This document shows positions 51,896 to 60,523 of a stretch of 64,000 bases of DNA, piece after piece. The position numbers were made by a program, and so were the translations under genes. The notes under the pieces are model-generated. The model searched no databases. It was not told where the DNA came from and saw nothing but the letters and a program-made list of their open reading frames with translations. This stretch comes from Bacteroidota bacterium (GTDB taxonomy: Bacteria; Bacteroidota; Bacteroidia; Chitinophagales; BACL12). Positions within the stretch are counted from its first letter, which is position 1. The number at the start of each line of letters is the position of its first letter. Where the stretch lies: NCBI GenBank assembly GCA_016706255.1, contig JADJJZ010000011.1:1-64000 (forward strand). Reading direction: 5' to 3'.

Positions 51896-52201
51896 ATGAC
51901 ACAAAAAGCCGGTTTTAATGAGATAATTCAATCGGAACAACCTGTTTTGATTGATTTTTTTGCGGAATGGTGCGGACCATGCAAAACACTTGCACCCATA
52001 TTAAAACAATTTGCGGGAATTTATACCGATAAAGTTCGGGTAATTAAAGTGGATGTAGATAAAAATCCTGCAATTGCGCAGCAATATCAAATTCAAGGTG
52101 TACCCACTGTAATGTTATTTAAGCAGGGTAAATTGCTTTGGCGACAGTCAGGTGTTATGCCTTTGCCCGTTTTGAAACAGGAAATTGAAAAATATATTTA
52201 A
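51896..52201 (+). CDS. trxA: Thioredoxin
   Basis: 101 residues, typical length. The active site W-C-G-P-C is in LIDFFAEWCGPCKTLAPIL, and the cis-Pro block is IQGVPTVMLFKQGKL. It reduces disulfides and can reduce rhodanese-bound persulfides. It lies between the methyltransferase and the third rhodanese. A genome usually has another, housekeeping thioredoxin, so the symbol is tentative. Confidence 0.92.
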   Translation: MTQKAGFNEIIQSEQPVLIDFFAEWCGPCKTLAPILKQFAGIYTDKVRVIKVDVDKNPAIAQQYQIQGVPTVMLFKQGKLLWRQSGVMPLPVLKQEIEKYI

Positions 52202-52213
52202 AAAATAAATACG

Positions 52214-52741
52214 ATGGTAATTTTACTTGTAACATTAGGTGGTGCTTTGGCAGGATACATTTATTGGAGAACAATAGGCTGTAGTTCAGGTGTTTGCGTT
52301 ATTGGCAGTAATAAATACATGAGCACACTAGTTGGTGCTTTGTTGGGTTTATTGATAATTACCTCCGAAAGTTGTTCTGCTCAAACGGATAATCAACAGA
52401 CTACAGGTGATACGGCAACTATACAAGCAACGCACGTTAATGAAGAAGTAACGCCCGAAGTGTTCTTATCAAAAATAGGCACAGAAAATACGGTTTTAAT
52501 TGATGTGCGCACGCCGGAGGAATTTGGTGGCGGACATATTCCGAACGCTGTAAATATTAATTTTAATGCGCCTGATTTTTCTGCACAAATTGAAAAATTA
52601 GATAAATCGAAAACCTATTTGGTTTATTGCAGAAGTGGTGCCAGAAGCGGCAGAGCTGCGACAAGTATGTCGGAAATGGGTTTTCAAACGATTTATACTT
52701 TAAAGGCGGAATTCTTGGTTGGAAAATCGCTTGTTCAATAA
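52214..52741 (+). CDS. Membrane-anchored rhodanese (probable frameshift near the end)
   Basis: 175 residues as read. Two N-terminal hydrophobic segments (VILLVTLGGALAGYIYW and MSTLVGALLGLLIIT) with Cys-Ser-Gly-Val-Cys between them are followed by a linker and a rhodanese domain (LIDVRTPEEFGGGHIPNAVNIN; active loop YCRSGARSGRAATSM). The last residues, TLKAEFLVGKSLVQ, become the usual LKGGILGWK in a neighbouring frame, so one base is probably missing near 52705. The true end is therefore uncertain. The rhodanese domain should face the periplasm. Confidence 0.85.
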   Translation: MVILLVTLGGALAGYIYWRTIGCSSGVCVIGSNKYMSTLVGALLGLLIITSESCSAQTDNQQTTGDTATIQATHVNEEVTPEVFLSKIGTENTVLIDVRTPEEFGGGHIPNAVNINFNAPDFSAQIEKLDKSKTYLVYCRSGARSGRAATSMSEMGFQTIYTLKAEFLVGKSLVQ

Positions 52742-52770
52742 AAAGCAACGGATTTTTCTCATGTAATAAA

Positions 52771-53625
52771 TTAAACGCCCAGTTTCAGTTTTAAAAATGC
52801 AAGCGACTTAGTATAAGCATCGGTTGCAGCTTCTACATTATATTTCGGATTACTCGGATTGGCAAATGCATGGTCGGCATTATATTCTTCAACCTGCAAA
52901 TTTTTGCCTAAAGCAGCCATATTTGCTTTGAATTTATCTACCACTTCTTTATTAATATATTTATCCTGGTTCGGCCACATCATTAATACATCGGCAGTTA
53001 GTGTTTTTAACTTTTCCGTATCTGATTCCGGCATGCCGTAATACATAATACAACCAACTGATTTTTGCGTAGCTAATAAAGTACTTTGCAGCGAATAAGT
53101 GCCACCCATACACCAGCCAATTGTCGCAATTTGTGCATTTTCACCTGTAGTGGAAATAAATGCATTAATAATAGTTTGTGCGCGGGTGGTAGTTAAGGCC
53201 GACATATATGTTTTAGCACTATCGCGATCGGCAGCAACTTTGCCATCGTATAAATCAATTGCAATAATGTTTACATTGCCACCCAAATCGGTATGTAATT
53301 GTTCGGCCATTTTGCGGATGTAATCATTTAATCCCCACCATTCGTGATAAACAAATACATATTTATTGCTGGCAGTTGTTGCCGGAATACCATAACCTTT
53401 TGCTGTGCTGCCATCGCTGCAGGTAACGGTTATTTCTTTTCCTTTATCTGCGATAAAACTAAATGGTATTGGTTCTTCATGTTTATTTACAAAAGCAGCA
53501 TCTTTTGCAAAAGCTGCAAATTGGTCAGGTGCTGAACAGCAGGAATTTGTTTGTGCAGTAACAATTAAATTACTAAGTAATAAAAGTGTTAAAGCGAAAA
53601 AAGATAAACGGAATTTATTTTTCAT
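52771..53625 (-). CDS. Dienelactone hydrolase-family alpha/beta hydrolase, secreted
   Basis: 284 residues. A signal peptide (FFALTLLLLSNLIVTAQ) is followed by a Cys-rich start (NSCCSAPDQ) and an alpha/beta hydrolase fold. The nucleophile motif is GWCMGG (Cys rather than Ser, as in dienelactone hydrolases). The acid is within VLMMWPNQDKYI and the catalytic His in YNADHAFANPS. The substrate is not known. It converges with the rhodanese gene. Confidence 0.88.
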   Translation of the reverse strand: MKNKFRLSFFALTLLLLSNLIVTAQTNSCCSAPDQFAAFAKDAAFVNKHEEPIPFSFIADKGKEITVTCSDGSTAKGYGIPATTASNKYVFVYHEWWGLNDYIRKMAEQLHTDLGGNVNIIAIDLYDGKVAADRDSAKTYMSALTTTRAQTIINAFISTTGENAQIATIGWCMGGTYSLQSTLLATQKSVGCIMYYGMPESDTEKLKTLTADVLMMWPNQDKYINKEVVDKFKANMAALGKNLQVEEYNADHAFANPSNPKYNVEAATDAYTKSLAFLKLKLGV

Positions 53626-53689
53626 CGTAATAAATTTTGCAAGATAAAATTAAAAATTGTTGTTCAATTAGTAAACCTTTCTGAAAGGC

Positions 53690-54856
53690 TTATAACACCT
53701 GTAACACCAAACCTTTTAAATAGTTCGTTTCCTCAACACCCCACACAATAGGGTGGTCGTACGACTGGGTTAAAAATTTCACTTCTCTGATGGTGCGTTT
53801 TGCGTCGGTTGCTGCAGAAGCAATGGTATCGTAAAATAAATTGATATCCATAAAATGCGAGCAACTATAGGTAACTAAAAAGCCACCGGGTTTCACCATT
53901 TTCATGCCGCGTAAGTTTATTTCTTTATATCCTTTAACTGCATTTTCTATGCCTTTGCGGTTTTTGGTAAATGCGGGTGGATCTAATATTACTACATCAA
54001 ATTGTTTGCCTTCTTTTGCCCAAACCGGTAAAACATCAAATGCATTAGCACAAATACTTTCAATCTGATTAAACTGATTTAATGTTATATTTTTATTTGC
54101 CTGTTGAATAGCATCTGCAGAAATATCTAATGCCGTAACATGCGCTGCACCGTAATGTGCAGCAAAAAGTGCAAATGAACCGGTATAGGTAAAACAATCT
54201 AAAACCGTTTTGCCTTTTACAATTTGTTCAATTGCTTTTCTGTTTTCTTTTTGGTCTAAAAAAAATCCGGTTTTTTGTCCGTTTTCTATATCAACATGAA
54301 ATTGAACACCACACTCATCCATTATAAATTGTGTAGCAACAGGTGCTGTTAAAAACCCTTTTATTTCTTCCAGCCCTTCCAATTTGCGTACAGGAACATC
54401 GTTACGCTCATAAACAGCATCTGCATGAAAATCTTCCATTAAAATTTCGGTAATTATGGATTTCCATTTATCCATACCGGCACTTAATGTTTGAATAACG
54501 TATACCGAATTAAATTTATCTATTACCAAAGCAGGAAGAAAATCAGCTTCACCAAATACGAGTCGGTAGTTTTGTGTATATCCTAAGGTTTCGCGATACG
54601 CTTTACATTGCAATAATTTATTTCTGAAAAAAGATTTATCTATTACCTCATCTTTATTTCTGGTAAGCAAACGCACCGTAATTTGCGACTGCTCGTTAAT
54701 GTATCCTTTTCCGATAAATTCGTTGCGAAAATTATATACTTCAACAATATCTGCAGTTTGCGGATTTCCCTTAATATGTTCAATTTCATTGCCGTATACC
54801 CACGGATGCCCTTGCTCAACCCGTCTGCCTTTGCCTCTTTGTAGAATTACCTGCAC
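53690..54856 (-). CDS. RlmI-like SAM-dependent rRNA methyltransferase
   Basis: 388 residues. A PUA domain (QRGKGRRVEQGHPWVYGNEIEHI) is followed by the SAM-binding Rossmann fold (VLDCFTYTGSFALFAAHYGAAHVTALDIS) and the catalytic block DVVILDPPAFTKNRKG. In E. coli RlmI methylates 23S rRNA C1962 at C5, and this layout is the same. It is divergent from the UbiA-like gene. Confidence 0.9.
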   Translation of the reverse strand: MQVILQRGKGRRVEQGHPWVYGNEIEHIKGNPQTADIVEVYNFRNEFIGKGYINEQSQITVRLLTRNKDEVIDKSFFRNKLLQCKAYRETLGYTQNYRLVFGEADFLPALVIDKFNSVYVIQTLSAGMDKWKSIITEILMEDFHADAVYERNDVPVRKLEGLEEIKGFLTAPVATQFIMDECGVQFHVDIENGQKTGFFLDQKENRKAIEQIVKGKTVLDCFTYTGSFALFAAHYGAAHVTALDISADAIQQANKNITLNQFNQIESICANAFDVLPVWAKEGKQFDVVILDPPAFTKNRKGIENAVKGYKEINLRGMKMVKPGGFLVTYSCSHFMDINLFYDTIASAATDAKRTIREVKFLTQSYDHPIVWGVEETNYLKGLVLQVL

Positions 54857-54873
54857 CTTTTAATTAATTTTGG

Positions 54874-55767
54874 GTGAAAATACGCAAAATCCTGAAGCAA
54901 TATCTTCAAAATATCGTTAACTGGTTGTTATACAGCAATTTATACATTGGTATTTGCGCCATGGCATTTACTTATCAGGGTTATTATTTATTACATCTTG
55001 CCCCACAATTAAATTTAGTTATTGTTTTAAGTGGTGTGGCAACCATGTTTGTTTATTTGTTGATTCGAGTGGTTGCAACTAAACGCATTAACGAATATGC
55101 TCCTGAAGACCGTTGGGATTTTTTTAAACGAAACTTACGTGCCATGCAGGTGCTTACGGTTGTTTCATTAATTGCCTGTATTATTTTGTATTTTTTAGTT
55201 CCCACAAATGTTCAACTCATTTTATTAATTCCGGGAATAATTTCAGTGATGTACGGAATTCCAATTCGATTTAAAAAAGGTGTTTTCCGTTTGCGGGATA
55301 TCGGTATTTCGAAAATATTTATGATATCGTTTGTATGGGGGTTTATCGGTAGTTTTTTACCGGGCAGCGTTTCGGGGTTAGATGTTTATTCAGAAGCAAT
55401 TTATATACTTTTTATTGCCAATTTTTTATTTACGTTTGCTATTACCATTCCGTTCGATATCAAAGATTTGCAAATAGATGCACAACATCATGTTAAAACC
55501 ATTCCGGCAATTATTGGTAAAGAAAAGAGTTATATACTTGCTTTTACAGCACTGCTACTGAGTGGTATATTTCATATTTATTTGCAGAATAATTATTTGC
55601 AAGAAGTAAGTTACAGCATCCCAATTGCTTTATCCATCCTCATTTCAGCCGGATGCATTTATTTAACTAAAGTAAAAACAAACAATTTAATGTTTTTCGG
55701 AATATTAGATGGGATGTTGATTTTACAGGCAGTATTAATTGTTTGTTGGAATACAATTTCAAGATGA
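54874..55767 (+). CDS. UbiA-like membrane prenyltransferase-family protein
   Basis: 297 residues from a GTG start. Eight or so hydrophobic segments cover the whole chain. The second Asp motif of the family is recognisable as FDIKDLQIDAQHHVKTIPAIIGKEKS. The first motif, normally N-D-x-x-D-x-x-x-D, is not: this region reads VATKRINEYAPEDRW. It may be an altered or inactive member, or a divergent subfamily. The prenyl acceptor is not evident. Confidence 0.7.
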   Translation: MKIRKILKQYLQNIVNWLLYSNLYIGICAMAFTYQGYYLLHLAPQLNLVIVLSGVATMFVYLLIRVVATKRINEYAPEDRWDFFKRNLRAMQVLTVVSLIACIILYFLVPTNVQLILLIPGIISVMYGIPIRFKKGVFRLRDIGISKIFMISFVWGFIGSFLPGSVSGLDVYSEAIYILFIANFLFTFAITIPFDIKDLQIDAQHHVKTIPAIIGKEKSYILAFTALLLSGIFHIYLQNNYLQEVSYSIPIALSILISAGCIYLTKVKTNNLMFFGILDGMLILQAVLIVCWNTISR

Positions 55768-55775
55768 AAATCCGA

Positions 55776-56192
55776 TTAACAATCGCAATTCGCTTCCGTT
55801 AATTTTAAATCGTGTAAATTATTGCCATCTTCACCCGCATCAATTTTAAAACTAACTGCTTTGCCGGTTTGTGTTTTGCCTTCTAAAGTATAAGAAGTTA
55901 CATGGCAATTTCCGGCTTCACATTTTTCATAATTTACATTATTGATATTGAGTAAACTCCGCAAATCATTTTCTTGTATTTCGGCACATTCCATTAAACA
56001 TTTTGTGCGGTCGTCGATGCTGATTTCCTGTTGTTGCAGGTCTACCAATAATTTGGCATCTAATTGTTGAATTTCCGGTGACGGGCTGTTTTTCCCTTCT
56101 TTAGTATTGTTATTTATCGCCGCCGCTCCCAGAAATACAAGGGTAGCTATTCCAAGTATTTGCTCTATCCTTATCTTCCTGTTAAAAACCAT
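55776..56192 (-). CDS. Membrane-anchored protein of unknown function
   Basis: About 138 residues from the ATG at 56192. A longer frame from 56231 would collide with the start region of bioB. An N-terminal hydrophobic segment (IEQILGIATLVFLGAAAI) is followed by a soluble part with several Cys (TKCLMECAEIQEN, YEKCEAGNCHVTSYTL, ANCDC). The Cys pattern could bind metal or form disulfides. No family recognised. It is divergent from bioB, and the two start codons are 49 bases apart. Confidence 0.65.
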   Translation of the reverse strand: MVFNRKIRIEQILGIATLVFLGAAAINNNTKEGKNSPSPEIQQLDAKLLVDLQQQEISIDDRTKCLMECAEIQENDLRSLLNINNVNYEKCEAGNCHVTSYTLEGKTQTGKAVSFKIDAGEDGNNLHDLKLTEANCDC

Positions 56193-56241
56193 ACTACCAT
56201 TATTTGCTCCAAAATTACGACTTTTGCCCAAAATTAAGTCA

Positions 56242-57213
56242 ATGGAAATGATACGTAACGACTGGACGAAAGACGAAGTTGCAGAAATTTTTAATTTGCC
56301 GATTATGGAGCTTATGTATCGTGCAAGTGTTGTACACCGAAAGTTTCAGGCGACAGGAGAGGTGCAGGTTTGTACATTATTATCGGTTAAAACAGGTGGT
56401 TGCCCCGAAGATTGTGCCTATTGTCCGCAAGCTTCACGTTACCATACAGAGGTGGAAAAACACAATTTGCTGGAATATGATGAAGTGCTTACCAAAGCCT
56501 TAATAGCTAAAGAAAACGGCTCAACCCGCTTTTGTATGGGTGCAGCCTGGAGAAATATCAAGGATAATCAGGATTTTGATAATGTGCTGGAAATGGTGAA
56601 AGGTGTTTCCAATATTGGTCTTGAGGTATGTTGTACATTGGGCATGTTAACTGAAAATCAGGCGAAAAAATTAAAAGATGCCGGTTTATACGCTTACAAC
56701 CACAATTTAGATACCGGAGAAGAATTTTATGAAGAAATAATTTCTACCCGCAATTATGGCGACCGCCTTAAAACGATAGAAAATGTTTCGAATGCGGAAA
56801 TTTCTGTCTGCAGCGGCGGAATTATCGGTTTAGGTGAAAGTTTGGCAGACCGAGTTGATATGTTACACACATTGGCAACCATGAAAAAACATCCTGAATC
56901 GGTGCCTGTTAATGCATTGGTTCCGGTTAAAGGAACCCCACTTGAAAATAATACACGTGTTAGTGTTTGGGAGATGATCAGAATGATTGCCACAGCACGT
57001 ATTATTATGCCAAAAGCAATGGTACGTTTAAGCGCAGGTCGTAATGAGATGAGTGTGGAAGAACAGGCATTGTGTTTTATGGCCGGTGCAAATTCAATTT
57101 TTGCAGGTGAAAAATTATTAACTACTCCGAATCCGGATGTGAATGAAGATAAAGCCATGTTCGAATTATTAGGATTAAAACCACGAGCTGCATACAAAGA
57201 AGAATTAGTATAA
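56242..57213 (+). CDS. bioB: Biotin synthase
   Basis: 323 residues from the ATG at 56242; longer frames upstream run through the divergent gene's start and are not credible. It is the radical SAM enzyme that inserts sulfur into dethiobiotin. The motif C-x3-C-x2-C is in GGCPEDCAYCPQAS. Further conserved blocks are FCMGAAWRN, EVCCTLGML, YNHNLDT, ICSGGI-like (SVCSGGIIGLGE) and ARIIMPKAMVRLSAGR with the catalytic cluster ligand Arg. bioF follows. Confidence 0.97.
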   Translation: MEMIRNDWTKDEVAEIFNLPIMELMYRASVVHRKFQATGEVQVCTLLSVKTGGCPEDCAYCPQASRYHTEVEKHNLLEYDEVLTKALIAKENGSTRFCMGAAWRNIKDNQDFDNVLEMVKGVSNIGLEVCCTLGMLTENQAKKLKDAGLYAYNHNLDTGEEFYEEIISTRNYGDRLKTIENVSNAEISVCSGGIIGLGESLADRVDMLHTLATMKKHPESVPVNALVPVKGTPLENNTRVSVWEMIRMIATARIIMPKAMVRLSAGRNEMSVEEQALCFMAGANSIFAGEKLLTTPNPDVNEDKAMFELLGLKPRAAYKEELV

Positions 57214-57241
57214 TTCGTTGATCGGTGTTAATTTACATGCC

Positions 57242-58396
57242 ATGTTTATCAACGAACGACTAAACGAAGCACTTAAAAAACGGGAAGCTGAAGATGCATT
57301 GCGCCAATTACGGGTGAGCAATGGTTTAGTCGATTTTTGTTCCAACGATTATCTTGGTTTTGCTCAAAACGAGCAGATAAAAAATTATTTAGCCGAACAA
57401 CTTCCGGGTCTTCGTAAAATTGGTTCTACAGGTTCGCGTTTATTAAAAGGCAATTATTCGCTCATTGAGCAGGTGGAAAATCAACTAGCGCAATTTCATG
57501 ATGCACCGGCAGCTTTATTTTTTAATAGTGGATATGAAGCAAATTCCGGATTAATTGCATCCGTTGTTTCCCGTCACGATACCATTATTTATGATGAATT
57601 ATGTCATGCCTCATTACGGGAAGGTATTCGTTTATCTGCTGCAACGGCTTATTCATTTTTACATAATGATATGGCTGTTTTGGAAGATAAATTACAAAAA
57701 GCAAAAGGTGAAAAATTTATTGTTATAGAGTCCGTTTATTCCATGGACGGGGATATTTGTCCCCTTCGTGAAATTGTAACATTAGCCAACCTGTATCAGG
57801 CTGCAATTATTTTAGATGAAGCACACGCAACAGGAGTGATAGGAAATAAGGGTGAAGGATTGGCACAACATTTAGGTTTACAGCATCAAATTTTTGCACG
57901 CGTACACACCTTTGGAAAAGCCATAGGCAGCAATGGTGCTGTGGTTTTGGGGGAGCCGGTATTACGCAATTATCTGATTAATTTTTGTAAACCATTTATT
58001 TACTCTACTGCACCAAATTATTTGCAGGTATTGGCTGTTTCTAAAGCATATCATTTATTACAAAACGGTGAGGCTGCAATCGCTCAGTTATGGGAAAATA
58101 TTAATCGATTTAAATTTCTCACACAACGATTTTCACATATTTCGATTTTAAAAAGTGATTCCGCTATTTTCAGTGTAATTATTCCGGGAAATGAAGCGGT
58201 TAAATTAGCAGCAAAATATATTCAAAATGCGGGTTATGATGTACGTGCTGTGTTATCACCGACAGTTCCGGCAGGAAAAGAACGTTTACGCATTTGTTTG
58301 CATAGTTTTAATACAGAATTAGAAATTTTGCGATTGGTAAAATTGCTTGAACAAATTGTAACAATTATTGATAACGATTCAACTGAGGAAGCCTGA
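57242..58396 (+). CDS. bioF: 8-amino-7-oxononanoate synthase
   Basis: 384 residues from the ATG at 57242. It is a PLP enzyme of the alpha-oxoamine synthase family that condenses pimeloyl thioester with alanine. Conserved parts are FCSNDYLGFA, GSTGSRLLKGN, FNSGYEANSG, IYDELCHASLREGI, ILDEAHATGVIG (PLP Asp and His) and the Schiff-base Lys in THTFGKAIGSNGA-like VHTFGKAIGSNGA. Kbl and serine palmitoyltransferase share the fold, but the neighbour bioB and length favour BioF. Confidence 0.92.
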   Translation: MFINERLNEALKKREAEDALRQLRVSNGLVDFCSNDYLGFAQNEQIKNYLAEQLPGLRKIGSTGSRLLKGNYSLIEQVENQLAQFHDAPAALFFNSGYEANSGLIASVVSRHDTIIYDELCHASLREGIRLSAATAYSFLHNDMAVLEDKLQKAKGEKFIVIESVYSMDGDICPLREIVTLANLYQAAIILDEAHATGVIGNKGEGLAQHLGLQHQIFARVHTFGKAIGSNGAVVLGEPVLRNYLINFCKPFIYSTAPNYLQVLAVSKAYHLLQNGEAAIAQLWENINRFKFLTQRFSHISILKSDSAIFSVIIPGNEAVKLAAKYIQNAGYDVRAVLSPTVPAGKERLRICLHSFNTELEILRLVKLLEQIVTIIDNDSTEEA

Positions 58397-58404
58397 ATAA
58401 CATT

Positions 58405-59952
58405 ATGGAGCAAATAATAGATATCATTGTTACACCGGAAATTGCTGCAAATATGCAATCCATTAAAAATGTTGTTGCAGAAAAAGCAGGAATTGCGGAA
58501 CCAATTTATTGCGAATTGGTGAAACGTTCTATTGATGCACGTTCCAGGCAAATTAAAGTGAATCTGCGTGTGAAATTTGATACCATTCCTTTAAAGGAAA
58601 CAAGCTGGGATTTACCACAATATCCGCAGGTATCAAATGCTGAAACTGTTGTGATAATCGGAGCAGGTCCTGCAGGATTATTTGCAGCATTAACATTACT
58701 GGAGCGCGGATTTAAACCCATTATTTTTGAAAGAGGAAAAGATGTTCGTGAGCGCAGACATGATCTTGCGGCCATTAATAAATCAGGAATCGTAAATCCG
58801 GAAAGTAATTATTGTTTTGGAGAAGGTGGTGCAGGTACTTACAGCGACGGAAAATTATATACCCGTTCCGATAAACGCGGAAATATCAGTAAGGTGCTCG
58901 AATTATTTGTGCGATTTGGTGCAAGTCCTGAAATATTAATTGAAGCACATCCGCATATCGGAACAAATAAATTACCGAAAATAATTACCCAAATGCGCAA
59001 CACCATAATTGATGCAGGCGGGGAAATACATTTTAATACTAAAGTAACCGATATTAAAACTTCCTTTGGAAAGGTTACCGGTGTGCAGTTAAATGGGGAT
59101 ACTGATTTTAATTGCAGCAATGTGATTTTAGCTACAGGTCATTCTGCAAGAGATATTTTTGAGTTATTACATCGCAATCAAATACTCATTGAAGCAAAAC
59201 CATTTGCGCTTGGGGTAAGGATAGAACATCCACAACAAATAATTGACCGCATGCAATATCATTGTGATGACCGCGGACAATATTTACCACCTTCATCGTA
59301 TGCCTTGGTGCAACAGGTAAATGGGAGAGGCGTGTATTCATTTTGTATGTGCCCCGGTGGCATTATTGCACCATGCGCAACTGCTCCGGGCGAAGTGGTA
59401 ACCAATGGTTGGAGCCCGAGTAAAAGAAATAATCCGTTTGCCAATTCGGGATTTGTGGTGAGTGTGGAATTAAAAGATACCAAACCATTTGAAGATTACG
59501 GACCATTGGCTGCATTACAATTTCAAAAAGCTACGGAACAACTTTGTTATGATGCTGCAGGCGGAAATCAAAAAGCTCCTGCACAACGTCTGGTGGATTT
59601 TGTTGATGGAAAATTATCATCTAGGTTACCCGATTGTTCCTATCAGCCCGGATTGACATCTGTACACCTTAAAAACGTATTACCACAATTTATTGCAGGA
59701 CATATCAAACAAGCATTAATTCAAATTAAATCTACTAAGCGCGAATATTTTACCAACGAAGCCGTTTTAGTTGCTCCTGAATCAAGAACTTCATCTCCCG
59801 TAAAAATTCCACGTGATGCTACTACATTGCAGCATGTTCAAATAGCGGGATTATTTCCTTGTGGAGAGGGTGCCGGATATGCCGGTGGCATTGTAAGTGC
59901 TGCTATGGATGGTATGCGAATAGCGGAATATATTGCAGTGCATTCAAAATAA
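58405..59952 (+). CDS. NAD(P)/FAD-dependent oxidoreductase
   Basis: 515 residues. An N-terminal ~75-residue extension precedes the FAD-binding motif VVIIGAGPAGLFAALTLLERG (residues 82-102). YCFGEGGAGTYSDGKLYTRSDKRG and the C-terminal FPCGEGAGYAGGIVSAAMDGMRIAE are the hallmarks of this FAD-dependent dehydrogenase group, which is related to HI0933/geranylgeranyl reductase-type flavoproteins. The substrate is unknown. It begins 8 bases after bioF, so it may be part of the biotin operon. Confidence 0.85.
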   Translation: MEQIIDIIVTPEIAANMQSIKNVVAEKAGIAEPIYCELVKRSIDARSRQIKVNLRVKFDTIPLKETSWDLPQYPQVSNAETVVIIGAGPAGLFAALTLLERGFKPIIFERGKDVRERRHDLAAINKSGIVNPESNYCFGEGGAGTYSDGKLYTRSDKRGNISKVLELFVRFGASPEILIEAHPHIGTNKLPKIITQMRNTIIDAGGEIHFNTKVTDIKTSFGKVTGVQLNGDTDFNCSNVILATGHSARDIFELLHRNQILIEAKPFALGVRIEHPQQIIDRMQYHCDDRGQYLPPSSYALVQQVNGRGVYSFCMCPGGIIAPCATAPGEVVTNGWSPSKRNNPFANSGFVVSVELKDTKPFEDYGPLAALQFQKATEQLCYDAAGGNQKAPAQRLVDFVDGKLSSRLPDCSYQPGLTSVHLKNVLPQFIAGHIKQALIQIKSTKREYFTNEAVLVAPESRTSSPVKIPRDATTLQHVQIAGLFPCGEGAGYAGGIVSAAMDGMRIAEYIAVHSK

Positions 59953-60523
59953 ACTTAAGTTTTTATTAGCCATTTCGAAGCTGCGAATCGTGTTGTATTT
60001 CGTTACCGTATTTGTTTTAATTAATTTCCGCCATGTAATTACATTACATTCAAACGATGCAGTAAAATTGCGACCCGTAAAATATTTGCGTGCTACTTTA
60101 TATTGATCTTCTGTTAGTCCGCGCGCAATAGTAATATGTGGTGTTTTGCCGACATTAAAATCAACTAATTCATCATATTTCGCCATTTTAATTTCTGCCG
60201 CAATTTTTTTTCTGAAGGTGGTTATGGCAGATTTACTTTGTTCGGATAATTCAACAAAAATGGTTTTATTATTATAAAATTCACCGAAATTATTGCACTC
60301 CACTATTATTGGTAATTGGTTGCGACAAATAATTTCCAGTTTTTTCTCCAGCATTTTAACCCGCTCATCATCAGCCATTGCAGCAAACAGCATGATAGAA
60401 GGGTCAGCTTGTGCGGTAGGAAATTTACCTACCACACTTTCTAAGCCTTGTTTAAATATTTTAACTGTTTTCTACAATCTCCGTATTGGGAACAATTGCA
60501 GCAGAATAAACTTCATCCATCAT
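59944..60523 (-). CDS. 2H phosphoesterase / 2'-5' RNA ligase-family protein (frameshift)
   Basis: The start is the ATG at 60523, overlapping the stop codon of the preceding serine-hydrolase gene (ATGA). The first 19 codons (MMDEVYSAAIVPNTEIVEN) and the main frame (FKQGLESVVGKFPTAQADPSIMLFAAM...) join by a shift near 60465-60475. The second H-x-T motif of 2H phosphoesterases is PHITIARGL. At the position of the first, the sequence reads PSIMLFAAM, with Ser in place of His. The fold is therefore likely, but two-histidine catalysis is doubtful. Confidence 0.7.
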
